From NCBI GenBank assembly GCA_018060185.1, contig JAGOWQ010000003.1, forward strand, positions 20,110 to 84,109: a stretch of DNA of 64,000 nt, written 5' to 3'. Source of the DNA: Leptotrichiaceae bacterium. GTDB lineage: Bacteria; Fusobacteriota; Fusobacteriia; Fusobacteriales; Leptotrichiaceae. The position numbers and the translations under genes are program-made. Positions 20,135 through 29,572 of this stretch are shown here, one piece after another. The notes beneath the pieces are model-generated. The model was given only the letters and a program-made list of their open reading frames with translations. It had not been told where the DNA came from and searched no databases. Each line of letters opens with the position of its first letter. The first letter of the stretch is position 1.

Positions 20135-21223
20135 TTATCTAACTTTTAATATGACAAAAGTCAATAAACATGTCATTATAGTTATTATCCAAAATCTTAT
20201 CGTAACTTTAGTTTCAGGAATTCCCAACATTTCAAAATGATGATGTATAGGTGCCATTTTAAATACTCTTCTACCAAATGTTTTAAAATGCCAAACTTGA
20301 ATCATAACAGATAAAGCTTCTAAAATAAATATAAATCCTGCTATAGGTAAAAGTAACTCTTGTTTTAAAAATATTACTATAATTCCTAATATCCCTCCTA
20401 AAGTAAGTGATCCTGTATCACCCATAAATACTTGAGCTGGATAAAAATTAAACCAAAGAAATCCTGTTAAAGCTCCTATTATCGATGCCAAATAAACAGT
20501 CATTTCCGCTGCATCTCTAACATAATATAAATTTAAATACTTGGCATATTCATAATGTCCAGTTAAATAAGTAATTATTAACAATGTCAGACTTACAACT
20601 ATTATTGGTCCACTAACTAATCCATCTAAACCGTCTGTTAAATTTACTGCATTTGATGATCCTATTATTACAAACATCATAAATATAAAAAATAGAACAG
20701 GAGTTATATATAAAAAAGAATTTTTTATTATAGGATTTACTATTGAAAAATCTATTTCTTTATTTATTAGTCCATACTTATAAATAAAATAAAAAGTTAA
20801 GCTTGTTATTATTAGCTGTCCAAATATTTTCTTTTTACCAGAAAGCCCTTTTTTATGCTTTGTCAATTTCAAAAAATCGTCGTAAAACCCTATTGTAGTA
20901 AATAATATTGTTATTATAAATAAAAATATTATAAACTTATTTGTGAAATTTCCAGCAATTGATGTTGCAAAAAGCATTGCTCCTATTATAAGTAATCCAC
21001 CCATAGTAGGCGTTCCTGATTTACTCCAGTGAGATTGCGGTCCTTCTTCTCTAGCCGAATCTCCATATTTTTTCTTTTTTAGCCAAGCTATAAACGGTTT
21101 CCCAAAAATCATCATAAAAAGGAATGCTATCACAAAAGCAATTGATGCTCTCATGGTAATAGATTTAAATACTCTTAACACTCCCCATTTATTTATAAAT
21201 AATTGCTGTAACAAATATAACAT
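20135..21223 (-). CDS. mraY: Phospho-N-acetylmuramoyl-pentapeptide transferase
   Basis: MraY makes lipid I on undecaprenyl phosphate. The 362-residue polytopic protein has the Mg-binding FYDDFLKLT, NLTDGLDGLVSG, FMGDTGSLTLGG and the C-terminal MAPIHHHFEMLG. SD AAGGAG precedes the ATG. It sits between murF and murD; a 106-bp AT-rich gap separates it from murD. Confidence 0.96.
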   Translation of the reverse strand: MLYLLQQLFINKWGVLRVFKSITMRASIAFVIAFLFMMIFGKPFIAWLKKKKYGDSAREEGPQSHWSKSGTPTMGGLLIIGAMLFATSIAGNFTNKFIIFLFIITILFTTIGFYDDFLKLTKHKKGLSGKKKIFGQLIITSLTFYFIYKYGLINKEIDFSIVNPIIKNSFLYITPVLFFIFMMFVIIGSSNAVNLTDGLDGLVSGPIIVVSLTLLIITYLTGHYEYAKYLNLYYVRDAAEMTVYLASIIGALTGFLWFNFYPAQVFMGDTGSLTLGGILGIIVIFLKQELLLPIAGFIFILEALSVMIQVWHFKTFGRRVFKMAPIHHHFEMLGIPETKVTIRFWIITIMTCLLTFVILKVR

Positions 21224-21243
21224 CTTTTACTCCTTTTTTATAT

Positions 21244-22650
21244 TTAATCTTCTATTATATCTTCTATTATATCTTCTAATTTCATACCTCTTGATGCTTT
21301 TAACAAAACAGCTTTTTCTTTAGATATTTTTTCTAATTCCTTTTTTATTTCCATTTTATTTTCAAAATATTTTATATCTTTATTTAAAAACTCTTTAATA
21401 TTTTTATTTTTCTCTAATTTTTCATATAGACTAGCCATTCTCGGTCCATACAAATAAATTTTATTAGTATTTATATTCAATAAAATATCAAATATATCTC
21501 TATGAAATTCTCTTTCATTTTCGCCAAGTTCTAACATATCTCCTAAAACGACTACTTTTTCTTTATTATTATATAATTTTGAAAATGTTTCTAATGATTT
21601 TTTCATCGACATAGGGCTAGCATTATACGCATCATTTATATAAACTGTATCTTTTTTTTCTATTTTCTGAAATCTCATCTCTGTCATAGCTATATTTTTT
21701 ACATTTTCTTCAATGATTTTATCTTCTATCCCAAATTGTTTTGCTACAGCTATAGCTATTGTGAGGTTTAATATGTTGTGTTCCCCTAAAACATTAGTTT
21801 TATAAGATCTTTTCACTGAACTTTGACAAATCTGACCAAAATAGTCCAAGGAAAAATTTGTTTCAATTTCATTAAAACTTATATCTCCATAATAAAAATT
21901 CATTTTTTCACATAATAAGTCCTTTTTTTCTTTTCTTAAAACTTTTATTATTCTTATTTTATCACTAACTACATTCCTTAGATATTCATCATCTCCATTT
22001 ATAATTAAAGTTTCTTTTATATAAGGGATTATCTCTGTTTTAGCTTTAAACACATTCTCCTTTGTTTTCAAAAATTCCAAATGAGACTCTCCTATATTTG
22101 TAATTACACTAATATTAGGGGATGAAATCTGACCTAATAAATCAATTTCATTGAAATCACTCATTCCCATTTCAAGAATAATAAATTCATCTTCTACTTC
22201 TGAACACAACAAAGTGAAGGGTAATCCAATATGATTATTATAATTCCCTTCTGTTTTTTTACCTTTATATTTTGATTTAAGTAGATGATATATCATATCT
22301 TTTACTGTTGTTTTCCCGTTACTTCCTGTTATTCCTATTACTTTTAAATTTAAATTTTCTCTCCACTTTTTAGCAAATTCTTGCATAAAAATTATACTGT
22401 CCTCCACTAAAAAAGCCTTCTCTTTATTATTTACATCTAATTTTATACTTTCGTTATCATAAACAACGTAAGCTCCTTTTAAAAGAGACTCATTTACAAA
22501 ATTATTTCCACCCCTTATAGCAATAAATAAATCACCTTTTTCTATTTCTTTGGAATTCATTACTACTTTATCTATACATAATCCAGATGATTTACATTCA
22601 TTTTTATCATTTCTATTTATAATACTATAAAATATTTCACTTTTGGTCAT
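21244..22650 (-). CDS. murF: UDP-N-acetylmuramoyl-tripeptide--D-alanyl-D-alanine ligase
   Basis: MurF adds the D-Ala-D-Ala dipeptide to the muropeptide precursor. The 468-residue protein has ITGSNGKTTVKDMIYHLL (ATP loop), LEMGMSDFNEIDLLG, ITNIGESHLEFL and INDAYNASPMSMK, all Mur-ligase landmarks. It is the first gene behind the promoter at 22687-22715. The C terminus carries a short tandem repeat, EDIIEDIIED. Confidence 0.93.
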   Translation of the reverse strand: MTKSEIFYSIINRNDKNECKSSGLCIDKVVMNSKEIEKGDLFIAIRGGNNFVNESLLKGAYVVYDNESIKLDVNNKEKAFLVEDSIIFMQEFAKKWRENLNLKVIGITGSNGKTTVKDMIYHLLKSKYKGKKTEGNYNNHIGLPFTLLCSEVEDEFIILEMGMSDFNEIDLLGQISSPNISVITNIGESHLEFLKTKENVFKAKTEIIPYIKETLIINGDDEYLRNVVSDKIRIIKVLRKEKKDLLCEKMNFYYGDISFNEIETNFSLDYFGQICQSSVKRSYKTNVLGEHNILNLTIAIAVAKQFGIEDKIIEENVKNIAMTEMRFQKIEKKDTVYINDAYNASPMSMKKSLETFSKLYNNKEKVVVLGDMLELGENEREFHRDIFDILLNINTNKIYLYGPRMASLYEKLEKNKNIKEFLNKDIKYFENKMEIKKELEKISKEKAVLLKASRGMKLEDIIEDIIED

Positions 22651-22686
22651 AAAAATTTTTCTCCATTTTTCTGTGCTATGTTATAA

Positions 22687-22715
22687 ATTATAACACTTGA
22701 CAAATATTTTTTCAA
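22687..22715 (-). promoter_or_regulatory. Promoter of the murF-ftsZ operon
   Basis: On the minus strand TTGAAA, 17 bases, TATAAT: close to the sigma-70 consensus with ideal spacing, 37 bp before the murF start. It is the clearest promoter seen ahead of the nine-gene division and wall cluster. Confidence 0.75.
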
Positions 22716-22749
22716 TAATATTTTAACTTAAATCATATAAATTAAAAAT

Positions 22750-23313
22750 TTATTTTTTATTTTTTATATAATCAACAAATTCAGGTATATTTTCCATTAT
22801 TAGTGATTTTAAATTTTTCTCTTCTATTTCTTTTATATTCTTTAATCCATATCCTGTTTTAACTAGTACCGTATTAAATCCTAATTCTTTTGCTGGGATA
22901 AGATCTGTTATTCTATCCCCTATCATATATGAGTTTTTAACGTCTATATTAAACTCATTTATTGCTTTTAGAAAATTTTGTTTATTAGGTTTTCTACATT
23001 CACAATTTTTTCTATATTTACCTATCCCCTTAGGGTGATGAGGGCAAAAATAAGTCTTTTCTATTACTATACCTTTTTTATTAAGGTCATTTATTATAAA
23101 TTTTTCTAATTTATAATAATCTTCTTCTGTATAATATCCTTTAGCAATTCCTGCTTGATTAGTAATAATAATAAATTTATATCCTAGTTTTTCTAATTCT
23201 TTTAAACTTTCAACAACACCATTTTCATATTCAAAATCTTCAATTTTATATAAATAATTTTTTTCAATATTTATAACACCATCTCTATCAAAAATAATAA
23301 ATTTATTTGTCAT
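22750..23313 (-). CDS. gmhB: D-glycero-beta-D-manno-heptose-1,7-bisphosphate 7-phosphatase-like HAD phosphatase
   Basis: The 187-residue HAD protein has FDRDGVIN (nucleophile Asp and acid Asp), IITNQAGIAKG, a zinc loop CPHHPKG...CECRKPN, and MIGDRITDLIPAKELG. That zinc loop separates GmhB/HisB-type phosphatases from other HADs. GmhB makes heptose-1-phosphate for LPS inner core, which fits a double-membrane cell. I start it at 23313 after AAAGGGG. No other heptose genes are nearby, so the exact substrate is inferred. Confidence 0.85.
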   Translation of the reverse strand: MTNKFIIFDRDGVINIEKNYLYKIEDFEYENGVVESLKELEKLGYKFIIITNQAGIAKGYYTEEDYYKLEKFIINDLNKKGIVIEKTYFCPHHPKGIGKYRKNCECRKPNKQNFLKAINEFNIDVKNSYMIGDRITDLIPAKELGFNTVLVKTGYGLKNIKEIEEKNLKSLIMENIPEFVDYIKNKK

Positions 23314-23342
23314 TTTTCCCCTTTCAATCATAAATTTAAATA

Positions 23343-23825
23343 TTATTTTTCATAAATATATTCTATTATTTCATTTTTTTTACTTCCAACTATTTTAATA
23401 GTAAAATGTATTTTATCATCAAATACTTCTATTTCTCCAAAATAATTATCTGGAAAACATTCGTATTTTCTTTCCGTAATATATTTTCCATTTTCTAAAA
23501 TAAAATTAAATATATTTTCATAATCATTATTTCTAAAGTGATAAAATCCTATTTTATTCTTTTCACTATCTATTTCCCACATTTTTTTATCATTTAATTT
23601 CATCCCATTTTCAAGATGAATTTCTTCAAAAAAGTAAATTTTATTATTATCAACACTGACTACTACCTCTCCAGTCCCAACATTATCCCAATTCATCTGA
23701 GAATTTTGTAAACTTTTTGAGATAAATTTCATTTTTTTTATTTTTTTCATCATAATATATAAATTTTTTGCTTTTACAATTTTGTCAAATTCTAATTTAT
23801 TTTCACTAATTAATTTTTTTTTCAT
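23343..23825 (-). CDS. Small protein of unknown function (DUF6314-like pattern)
   Basis: A 160-residue soluble protein with a lysine-rich start, no signal peptide and a C-terminal half of short beta strands: GTGEVVVSVDNNKIYFFEEI, then YECFPDNYFGEIEVFDDKIH and a final VGSKKNEIIEYIYE. The order of a G-x-G strand, an E-E strand, a C..D.Y.G segment and a terminal V.G.K..E.I..Y strand recalls DUF6314 proteins, but I hold this loosely. It lies 30 bp upstream of gmhB and is probably co-transcribed. Confidence 0.6.
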   Translation of the reverse strand: MKKKLISENKLEFDKIVKAKNLYIMMKKIKKMKFISKSLQNSQMNWDNVGTGEVVVSVDNNKIYFFEEIHLENGMKLNDKKMWEIDSEKNKIGFYHFRNNDYENIFNFILENGKYITERKYECFPDNYFGEIEVFDDKIHFTIKIVGSKKNEIIEYIYEK

Positions 23826-24233
23826 CTATCTAAAATCTACTCTATACTTTAAAATCATTTTTAATTTTTAAAAATTTTAATTTAAAATATAAAATATTTT
23901 TCCTTTCTAAAATCTCATAATCTTTCTATTTTTAATGTTTCCATAGTAATTTAGAATAATATTTTCCGATATTTAAACTATATATTTTTTATAGTATATC
24001 ATATTTTAAAAATAAAAGGGACTATATTAAAATCTAAAATAAATTAAGTCTGTTAAAGATTGTTAAATAAATAAAAGCTTTTAAAAATTTATTTAATTCT
24101 TAAAAGCTTTTTTTATACTATTTTTACTGTTTTTTCCCTAGAGAATATTTTTCTTCTTTTTTCTTATTCCCTTTGTCATCATTTATTTAATACTCCGTTA
24201 GATTCTATCGTCTATTTATTTTATTCCCATATT
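23826..24233. other. Intergenic stretch, no gene seen
   Basis: Very AT-rich sequence between two minus-strand hypothetical genes. It holds the hairpin at 24074-24112 and a weaker inverted repeat around 23978-24000 (ACTATA...TATAGT). Near 24130-24190 there is a short open frame (NDDKGNKKKEEKYSLG) that may be a decayed 3' tail of the neighbouring gene; I would not call it a gene. Confidence 0.5.
24074..24114. terminator. Hairpin terminator downstream of the small membrane protein gene
   Basis: Perfect 12-base arms AAAAGCTTTTAA and TTAAAAGCTTTT with a 15-base AT loop. The longer T run is on the plus strand, but the element is the only clear stop signal after the minus-strand gene ending at 24234. 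Confidence 0.6.
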
Positions 24234-24641
24234 TTAATCTAAGTCATCATTACCTTTTACTTTTATTGTATATATCCCAAATAAAATTAATATTATTACA
24301 TCTATAGATAACACAAACATTATCATAAAAAATAAATAATTTGAAAAATTAAACAGATAAACCAATAATACTACCAGAACATGTAATAACCCTATTATTG
24401 ATAATAATATATAGTTATAATTCAAATCTAGTTCTAATTTTTTATCAGATACCTCCAGTTTTACTTTTGGACTCTTAACCATAAAAAAAGATTCAAATAT
24501 CCTTAATTCACATTCTCCATTATTAACTTCCAATTCTTGTTTTCTTTCTAAATTCAATCCTTTTTTTTCTCCGTTAATCTGAATTTTAAATGGTTTTTCT
24601 CTTCCAAACATTCTTTTATCATTTAAGATTATTTTCGGCAT
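24234..24641 (-). CDS. Small membrane protein of unknown function
   Basis: 135 residues. The first 70 form a hydrophilic, beta-rich head (KIILNDKRMFGREKPFKIQI, ELEVNNGECELRIF), then come two to three hydrophobic segments (YILLSIIGLLHVLVVLLVYL and NYLFFMIMFVLSIDVIILIL) and a short acidic tail. A cytoplasmic head on a membrane anchor is the simplest topology. The start follows AGGAGG closely. Immediately upstream is the remnant at 24655-24810. Family not recognised. Confidence 0.6.
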   Translation of the reverse strand: MPKIILNDKRMFGREKPFKIQINGEKKGLNLERKQELEVNNGECELRIFESFFMVKSPKVKLEVSDKKLELDLNYNYILLSIIGLLHVLVVLLVYLFNFSNYLFFMIMFVLSIDVIILILFGIYTIKVKGNDDLD

Positions 24642-24654
24642 TTTGCCCTCCTAT

Positions 24655-24810
24655 TTAATTTTTATTAATATATTTTAATTTATATTTTAAATTTTCATCT
24701 ATGATTACTTCATAAATATATCTATCTTCCATAACACTCATTAAAAGTTTATCTTTTGCAATAACAAAAGTATAATAGAATTTCCTTTCAACATTATCGT
24801 CATCAGAAAT
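24655..24810 (-). pseudogene. Orphan 3' end of a decayed gene
   Basis: An open minus-strand frame of 51 codons after an in-frame TAG, reading ISDDDNVERKFYYTFVIAKD and on to EVIIDENLKYKLKYINKN, then TAA. It has no start codon or ribosome site. The residue composition and its position 13 bp before the ATG of the membrane protein gene (24641) look like the tail of a once-intact upstream partner. Confidence 0.45.
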
Positions 24811-24884
24811 CTAAACTCCTTAATTTTATCTTATTTTTACCTTATTGTCAATTAATCTACATTTTTGAGCCTTTCTTAAAATAA

Positions 24885-24955
24885 AAAACTGCTAAAACTA
24901 AACTCTTCAATACTTTATTGATTTATTTTAATTCTATGCAGTTATTTATTTATTT
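24885..24955 (-). terminator. Possible terminator after adhE
   Basis: On the minus strand AACTGC pairs with GCAGTT across a long, partly self-paired AT loop, followed by TTTTTATTTT. It lies 25-95 bp past the adhE stop. The long loop lowers confidence. Confidence 0.45.
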
Positions 24956-24979
24956 TATACCACAGTATGATATAAAAAT

Positions 24980-27610
24980 TTATTTTTTCTTTTTGTCATG
25001 TTTTGTCAACTTTTCTTCTTCATCTTTATAATCTTTTCCATAATAAGCTTTTAAATAAATTTGTTTTAATTCAGAAATAAGCGGATATCTAGGATTAGCT
25101 GATGTACATTGATCATCAAAAGCATTTAATGCCATCTCGTCTACAGCTTCTAAGAAATCCTTTTCAGGCACACCCCATTCGCTAATAGTTGCAGGAATTC
25201 CTATTTCCTCTTTTATTTTTCCAATCCCTTTTATTAAATTTTCTACTTTTTCTTCTTTCGTTTTACCACCAAATCCTAAATAATCTGACATTTCAGCATA
25301 TCTTTGTATTGCATCAGGATATCTGTATTGAGGGAAAACTCCCATTTTTGTAGGCGCATCAGTAGCATTAAATCTTATAACTTCTTCTAATAATACTGCG
25401 TTAGCTATCCCATGCGGAATATGAAATTTACCACCTAATTTATGTGCTAATGAATGATTTATTCCTAAAAAGGCATTTGCAAACGCCATTCCAGCTAAAC
25501 AAGAAGCATTCGCCATTTTTTCCTTTGCTTTAATTGCCGATGCTCCCCCATGAACTGATTCAGGCAAATATTTGAATACAAGTCTTGCTGCTTCTAAAGA
25601 ATAAGGTTTTGTATATTCTGTAGCCATAACTGACACATATGACTCTATAGCATGCGTAAACACATCAATTCCTGAAGCAACTGTAAGTCCTTTAGGCATT
25701 GTAAGCATCAATTCTGGATCGTTTATTGCTACATGAGGTGTTAATTCATAGTCAGCCAAAGGGTATTTAATTCCTGTTTCATCATCAGTTATTACAGAAA
25801 ATGGAGTTACTTCTGATCCTGTTCCTGCTGACGTTGCTACTGCTATAAATTTTGCCTTTATACCCATTTTAGGGAATGATACTATTCTTTTTCTAATATC
25901 CATAAATCTCATTGCTAAATCTCTAAATCTTGTATTAGGGTGTTCATACAATACCCACATAATTTTTGCAGCATCCATAGCAGAACCTCCTCCTAATGCT
26001 ATTATCACATCAGGATTATATTCTAACATTGCTCTTGCTCCTGCTTGAGTTGAACTTAGTGTTGGGTCTTCTTTTACATCTGAAAAAATTCTAAAATCTA
26101 TTCCTATTTCTTCCAATACTTTAGTTATATGGTTTGTGTATCCTAATTCCGATAAAGCTCTATCCGTAACTATAAACGCTTTTTTATGTTCCCCTTTTAA
26201 CTCCTCTAAAGCCACAGGTAACGAACCATATTTAAAATAAACCTTTTCAGGAATTTTAAACCACAACATATTTTCCCTTCTTTCTGCTATTGTTTTAACG
26301 TTGATTAAATGTTTTACTCCTATATTTTCTGAAACAGAGTTTCCACCCCAAGATCCACATCCTAATGTTAACGATGGTTCTAATTTAAAATTAAATACAT
26401 CTCCTATTGCTCCTAGTGAGGCAGGCATATTTATAAGAGTTCTTCCTGTTTTCATTCTTCTTCCAAATTCGTCTATTTTTTCCCTTTCAGATAGGTTAAT
26501 ATACAAAGAAGATGTATGACCTAATCCACCTAATTCAACTAAATCTTCAGCTATTTTTAATGACTCTTCAAAAGTATTTGTTTTGTACATAGCAAGTACA
26601 GGAGATAATTTTTCATGTGCAAAAGGTTCTTCTACACTTGTAGATTCCACTTCTCCTATTAATACTTTAGATGTCTTAGGTATATCTAATCCAGCCATTT
26701 GAGCAATTACAAAAGCACTTTTACCTACAATGTCAGCATTTAAATTACCATTAACAAATAAAATCTCTCTTATTTTGTTTTTTTCCTTGTCATTAAGAAT
26801 ATAAGCTCCTCTATCTAAAAATTCTTTTTTTACTTTATCATAAATTTCTTTTTCAACAATCACTGCTTGTTCAGTAGCACAAATCACTCCATTATCAAAA
26901 GTTTTTGACATTAATACATAGTTTACAGTCATTTTTATATCTGCTGATTTATCTATAATTACAGGAGTATTCCCTGCTCCAACACCTATTGCTGGTTTCC
27001 CTGAAGAATATGCTGCTTTAACCATACCAGGTCCACCTGTTGCAAGTATTAAATCAGAATTTGACATTAATTCTCTTGACATCTCAACACTTGGTTCATC
27101 TATCCATCCAATTATATCTTTCGGTGCTCCATATTTTATTGCCTCTTTTAAAGCCATTTTAGCCGTTTCTATTGTTGCATTTTTAGCTCTTGGATGTGGA
27201 GATAAAATTATTGCATTTCTAGTTTTTAATGTTAACAATATTTTAAAAGCTGCTGTAGATGTAGGGTTAGTTGTAGGAACAACTCCAGCAATTATACCTA
27301 TAGGAGTCGCTATTTTTTTTATCCCATATGATCTATCTTCTTCTAACACTCCACATGTCTTTTCATCCTTATATTTATTGTATATGTACTCTGATGCAAA
27401 ATGATTTTTTATTACTTTATCTTCTAAAATACCCATACCAGTTTCTTCTACTGCTAATTTTGCAAGCGTAATTCTCTCTCCATTTATTTTTTGAGCAACT
27501 TTTCTGAATATTTTATCAACTTTCTCTTGATCAAAAGTTGAAAATTCTTCTTGTGCTTTCTTTACTCTTTCCATTAGTTCTTTTAAACTCTGTAAATCTT
27601 TTACTGCCAT
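24980..27610 (-). CDS. adhE: Bifunctional acetaldehyde-CoA/alcohol dehydrogenase
   Basis: AdhE reduces acetyl-CoA to acetaldehyde and then ethanol, recycling two NADH per ethanol. The 876-residue protein is a full fusion. Residues 1-440 are the aldehyde dehydrogenase half with the catalytic cysteine in NGVICATEQAV. The remainder is the iron alcohol dehydrogenase half with GGGSAMDAAK, the metal-site DVFTHAIESYVS, and NHSLAHKLGGKFHIPHG. Such enzymes form spirosome filaments. SD is present in a GGAGGAT context. It is transcribed from a strong promoter at 27708-27736, divergent from the cyclo-ligase gene. Confidence 0.97.
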   Translation of the reverse strand: MAVKDLQSLKELMERVKKAQEEFSTFDQEKVDKIFRKVAQKINGERITLAKLAVEETGMGILEDKVIKNHFASEYIYNKYKDEKTCGVLEEDRSYGIKKIATPIGIIAGVVPTTNPTSTAAFKILLTLKTRNAIILSPHPRAKNATIETAKMALKEAIKYGAPKDIIGWIDEPSVEMSRELMSNSDLILATGGPGMVKAAYSSGKPAIGVGAGNTPVIIDKSADIKMTVNYVLMSKTFDNGVICATEQAVIVEKEIYDKVKKEFLDRGAYILNDKEKNKIREILFVNGNLNADIVGKSAFVIAQMAGLDIPKTSKVLIGEVESTSVEEPFAHEKLSPVLAMYKTNTFEESLKIAEDLVELGGLGHTSSLYINLSEREKIDEFGRRMKTGRTLINMPASLGAIGDVFNFKLEPSLTLGCGSWGGNSVSENIGVKHLINVKTIAERRENMLWFKIPEKVYFKYGSLPVALEELKGEHKKAFIVTDRALSELGYTNHITKVLEEIGIDFRIFSDVKEDPTLSSTQAGARAMLEYNPDVIIALGGGSAMDAAKIMWVLYEHPNTRFRDLAMRFMDIRKRIVSFPKMGIKAKFIAVATSAGTGSEVTPFSVITDDETGIKYPLADYELTPHVAINDPELMLTMPKGLTVASGIDVFTHAIESYVSVMATEYTKPYSLEAARLVFKYLPESVHGGASAIKAKEKMANASCLAGMAFANAFLGINHSLAHKLGGKFHIPHGIANAVLLEEVIRFNATDAPTKMGVFPQYRYPDAIQRYAEMSDYLGFGGKTKEEKVENLIKGIGKIKEEIGIPATISEWGVPEKDFLEAVDEMALNAFDDQCTSANPRYPLISELKQIYLKAYYGKDYKDEEEKLTKHDKKKK

Positions 27611-27707
27611 TTTATTATCCTCCTAAAAATCTTGTATGTGAATTATTTAACTAATTATTTGTTTAAAAAAAATTAACCTTAATTTAAAAATAGATTTCAC
27701 AGAGTAA

Positions 27708-27736
27708 ATAATACACCTTTTTGGATTTAAAGTCAA
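27708..27736 (-). promoter_or_regulatory. adhE promoter
   Basis: On the minus strand TTGACT, 17 bases, TATTAT, about 100 bp before the adhE start. TTCACAA just upstream and TGTGAA just downstream resemble halves of a Rex (NADH-sensing) site but are not arranged as one palindrome, so I do not call an operator. Confidence 0.7.
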
Positions 27737-27894
27737 CAATTTTGTGAAAAAATTATCTTCTATAATTTTAATGGTTATATTTATTTTATATATTATTTTA
27801 TTTTTAAAAAATATTTATTTAAAAATATTTATTATACCTATAAATTTATGTTACACTATAATAAATTTAAAATAATATAAACATAGAGGTAGTT

Positions 27895-28473
27895 ATGAGT
27901 TTAAAAGAAAAAAATAATATAAGAAAAGAAATTTTAGGTAAAAGAAATTCTTTAAATGACTATTATGTAAATAAAAATAGTATCCTTATTATTAAATATA
28001 TATGCAATATAATAGAACAGCATAATTTTAATAATATCATGATTTTTATGAATATGAATAATGAAGTTGAAATTACAAGGCTTTTAAATATATATTCTAA
28101 TAAAAATTTCTATATACCAAAAACTTTTAGAAATGGCGATATGAGAATAAGTAAATATGATAAAAAATATCTAGTTTTACATAAATTTGGATACTACGAA
28201 TCTTGTTCTGAAATATATGAAGATGATTCTATTTTAGATTTAATAATTATTCCAGGAATAGTTTTTGATAAAAATAAAAATAGGATAGGATTTGGGGGAG
28301 GATACTATGATAAATTTCTCTATAAACTAAAAGAAAATCATAATAAAAACAACACTAAATTACCATTAATTGTAGCTGTCTGTTATGATTTTCAATTACT
28401 TAATTCCATTCCTTACGAAAAACACGATATAAAACCTGATATTATTATTACTGAAAAACAAACTATTAAATAG
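27895..28473 (+). CDS. 5-formyltetrahydrofolate cyclo-ligase
   Basis: The enzyme converts 5-formyl-THF to 5,10-methenyl-THF with ATP. The 192-residue protein has an early basic segment (IRKEILGKRNSLND) and the family signature IGFGGGYYDKFL at about residues 140-151, preceded by DLIIIPGIVFDKNKNR. The start follows GAGGT. A TATAAT at 27857-27862 may be its -10 box. It is one of the few plus-strand genes and is convergent with the S66 peptidase, 33 bp away. Confidence 0.92.
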   Translation: MSLKEKNNIRKEILGKRNSLNDYYVNKNSILIIKYICNIIEQHNFNNIMIFMNMNNEVEITRLLNIYSNKNFYIPKTFRNGDMRISKYDKKYLVLHKFGYYESCSEIYEDDSILDLIIIPGIVFDKNKNRIGFGGGYYDKFLYKLKENHNKNNTKLPLIVAVCYDFQLLNSIPYEKHDIKPDIIITEKQTIK

Positions 28474-28506
28474 ATTATTTTCAGCTTAATTTCTTAATTT
28501 AAAATT

Positions 28507-29490
28507 TTATCTTACCGATTTTTCAATTAATATTTCTCTTTTATAAGTATCTATTTTAGCATTAACTCCAATCGGTATTGTAATAAAAGGACGTACATGA
28601 CCTGATTTAAAATCTTTGATAACAGGTATATTCAAACTCGCAAAATTATCATGAAAAACTTCATCTAAAGTCATATCTGTGGGATCTTCCTTTTTAGCAC
28701 CTCTAAAATCTCCTAAGATTATTCCTTTTAAATTTTTGAATTTACCTGCTAATTTCAATTGTTGTAGCATTCTGTCTACTCTATAACTTGCTTCTCCTGT
28801 TTCTTCAAGAAAAAGTATTTTACCATCAGTATTTATTTCATAAGATGTCCCCAATGAAGAAGCTATTAAACTTAAGTTTCCTCCTGTAATTATCCCTTCT
28901 CCTCTGCCACTTTTCATTATAGTAAAAGTATCGTCAAATTCTAATAAATTAAATTGATTATTTTCTAAAATTGTTTTATTAAAAGAATTCTCTGTTATAA
29001 GGGGAATGTCCTTAAAATTAGAGCTCATAGGCCCATGATAAGTAACTAATCCTGTCTTTTCATTTATAGCTATTAATAATGTAGTTATATCACTAAATCC
29101 CATGAATATTTTAGGGTTTTTCTTTATAGTATCGTAGTCTAATTTATCTACAAACCTTATACTTCCATATCCTCCTCTTACAGCAAATATAGCATCAATG
29201 TTTTTATTTTTAAACATATCATTTATATCCTGTGCCCTTATATCGTCATTACCCCCAAAACCATACCATTTAGAATAAAAAGAATTCCCATAAATAATAT
29301 TAAACCCTTTATTTATAAGATATTCTATTTCATATTGAACAGAATCACCTGTATAATTTGCAGGAGCAACAAGACCTATTGTAGATCCTTGTTTAAGTCC
29401 TTTAGGAATTATAATTTCTTTTCTTTGCACACCTATTAAATTTAAAACAAAAAATAAATTAAACGCTATTAACAAAATTATCTTTTTCAA
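28507..29490 (-). CDS. Exported LD-carboxypeptidase (peptidase family S66)
   Basis: S66 enzymes cut the L,D bond that releases D-Ala from tetrapeptides in peptidoglycan recycling. The 327-residue protein has GSTIGLVAPANYTGD, AVRGGYGSIRFVDKLD, the serine elbow FMGFSDITTLL, and a C-terminal region with the acid and histidine (SGHVRPFITIPIG). Unlike cytoplasmic LdcA it begins MKKIILLIAFNLFFVLNLIG, a signal peptide, so it should act in the periplasm. Confidence 0.86.
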   Translation of the reverse strand: MKKIILLIAFNLFFVLNLIGVQRKEIIIPKGLKQGSTIGLVAPANYTGDSVQYEIEYLINKGFNIIYGNSFYSKWYGFGGNDDIRAQDINDMFKNKNIDAIFAVRGGYGSIRFVDKLDYDTIKKNPKIFMGFSDITTLLIAINEKTGLVTYHGPMSSNFKDIPLITENSFNKTILENNQFNLLEFDDTFTIMKSGRGEGIITGGNLSLIASSLGTSYEINTDGKILFLEETGEASYRVDRMLQQLKLAGKFKNLKGIILGDFRGAKKEDPTDMTLDEVFHDNFASLNIPVIKDFKSGHVRPFITIPIGVNAKIDTYKREILIEKSVR

Positions 29491-29572
29491 TATTATATAC
29501 CTTTTCTTTCTTTATTTTAAAAATTCACTCAACTTTTTTTCTAATTCGTTATAATCAGGTAAATATATAAAT

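Noticed and set aside
27690..27760. Rex (NADH-responsive) operator at the adhE promoter
   Set aside because: TTCACAA and TGTGAA occur on either side of the promoter, but not as the required TTGTGA-N6-TCACAA palindrome.
29505..29572. Tail-like reading frame FIYLPDYNELEKKLSEFLK after proS
   Set aside because: Only about 22 codons, starting inside the proS stop region without a start codon. It may be a remnant but cannot be supported.
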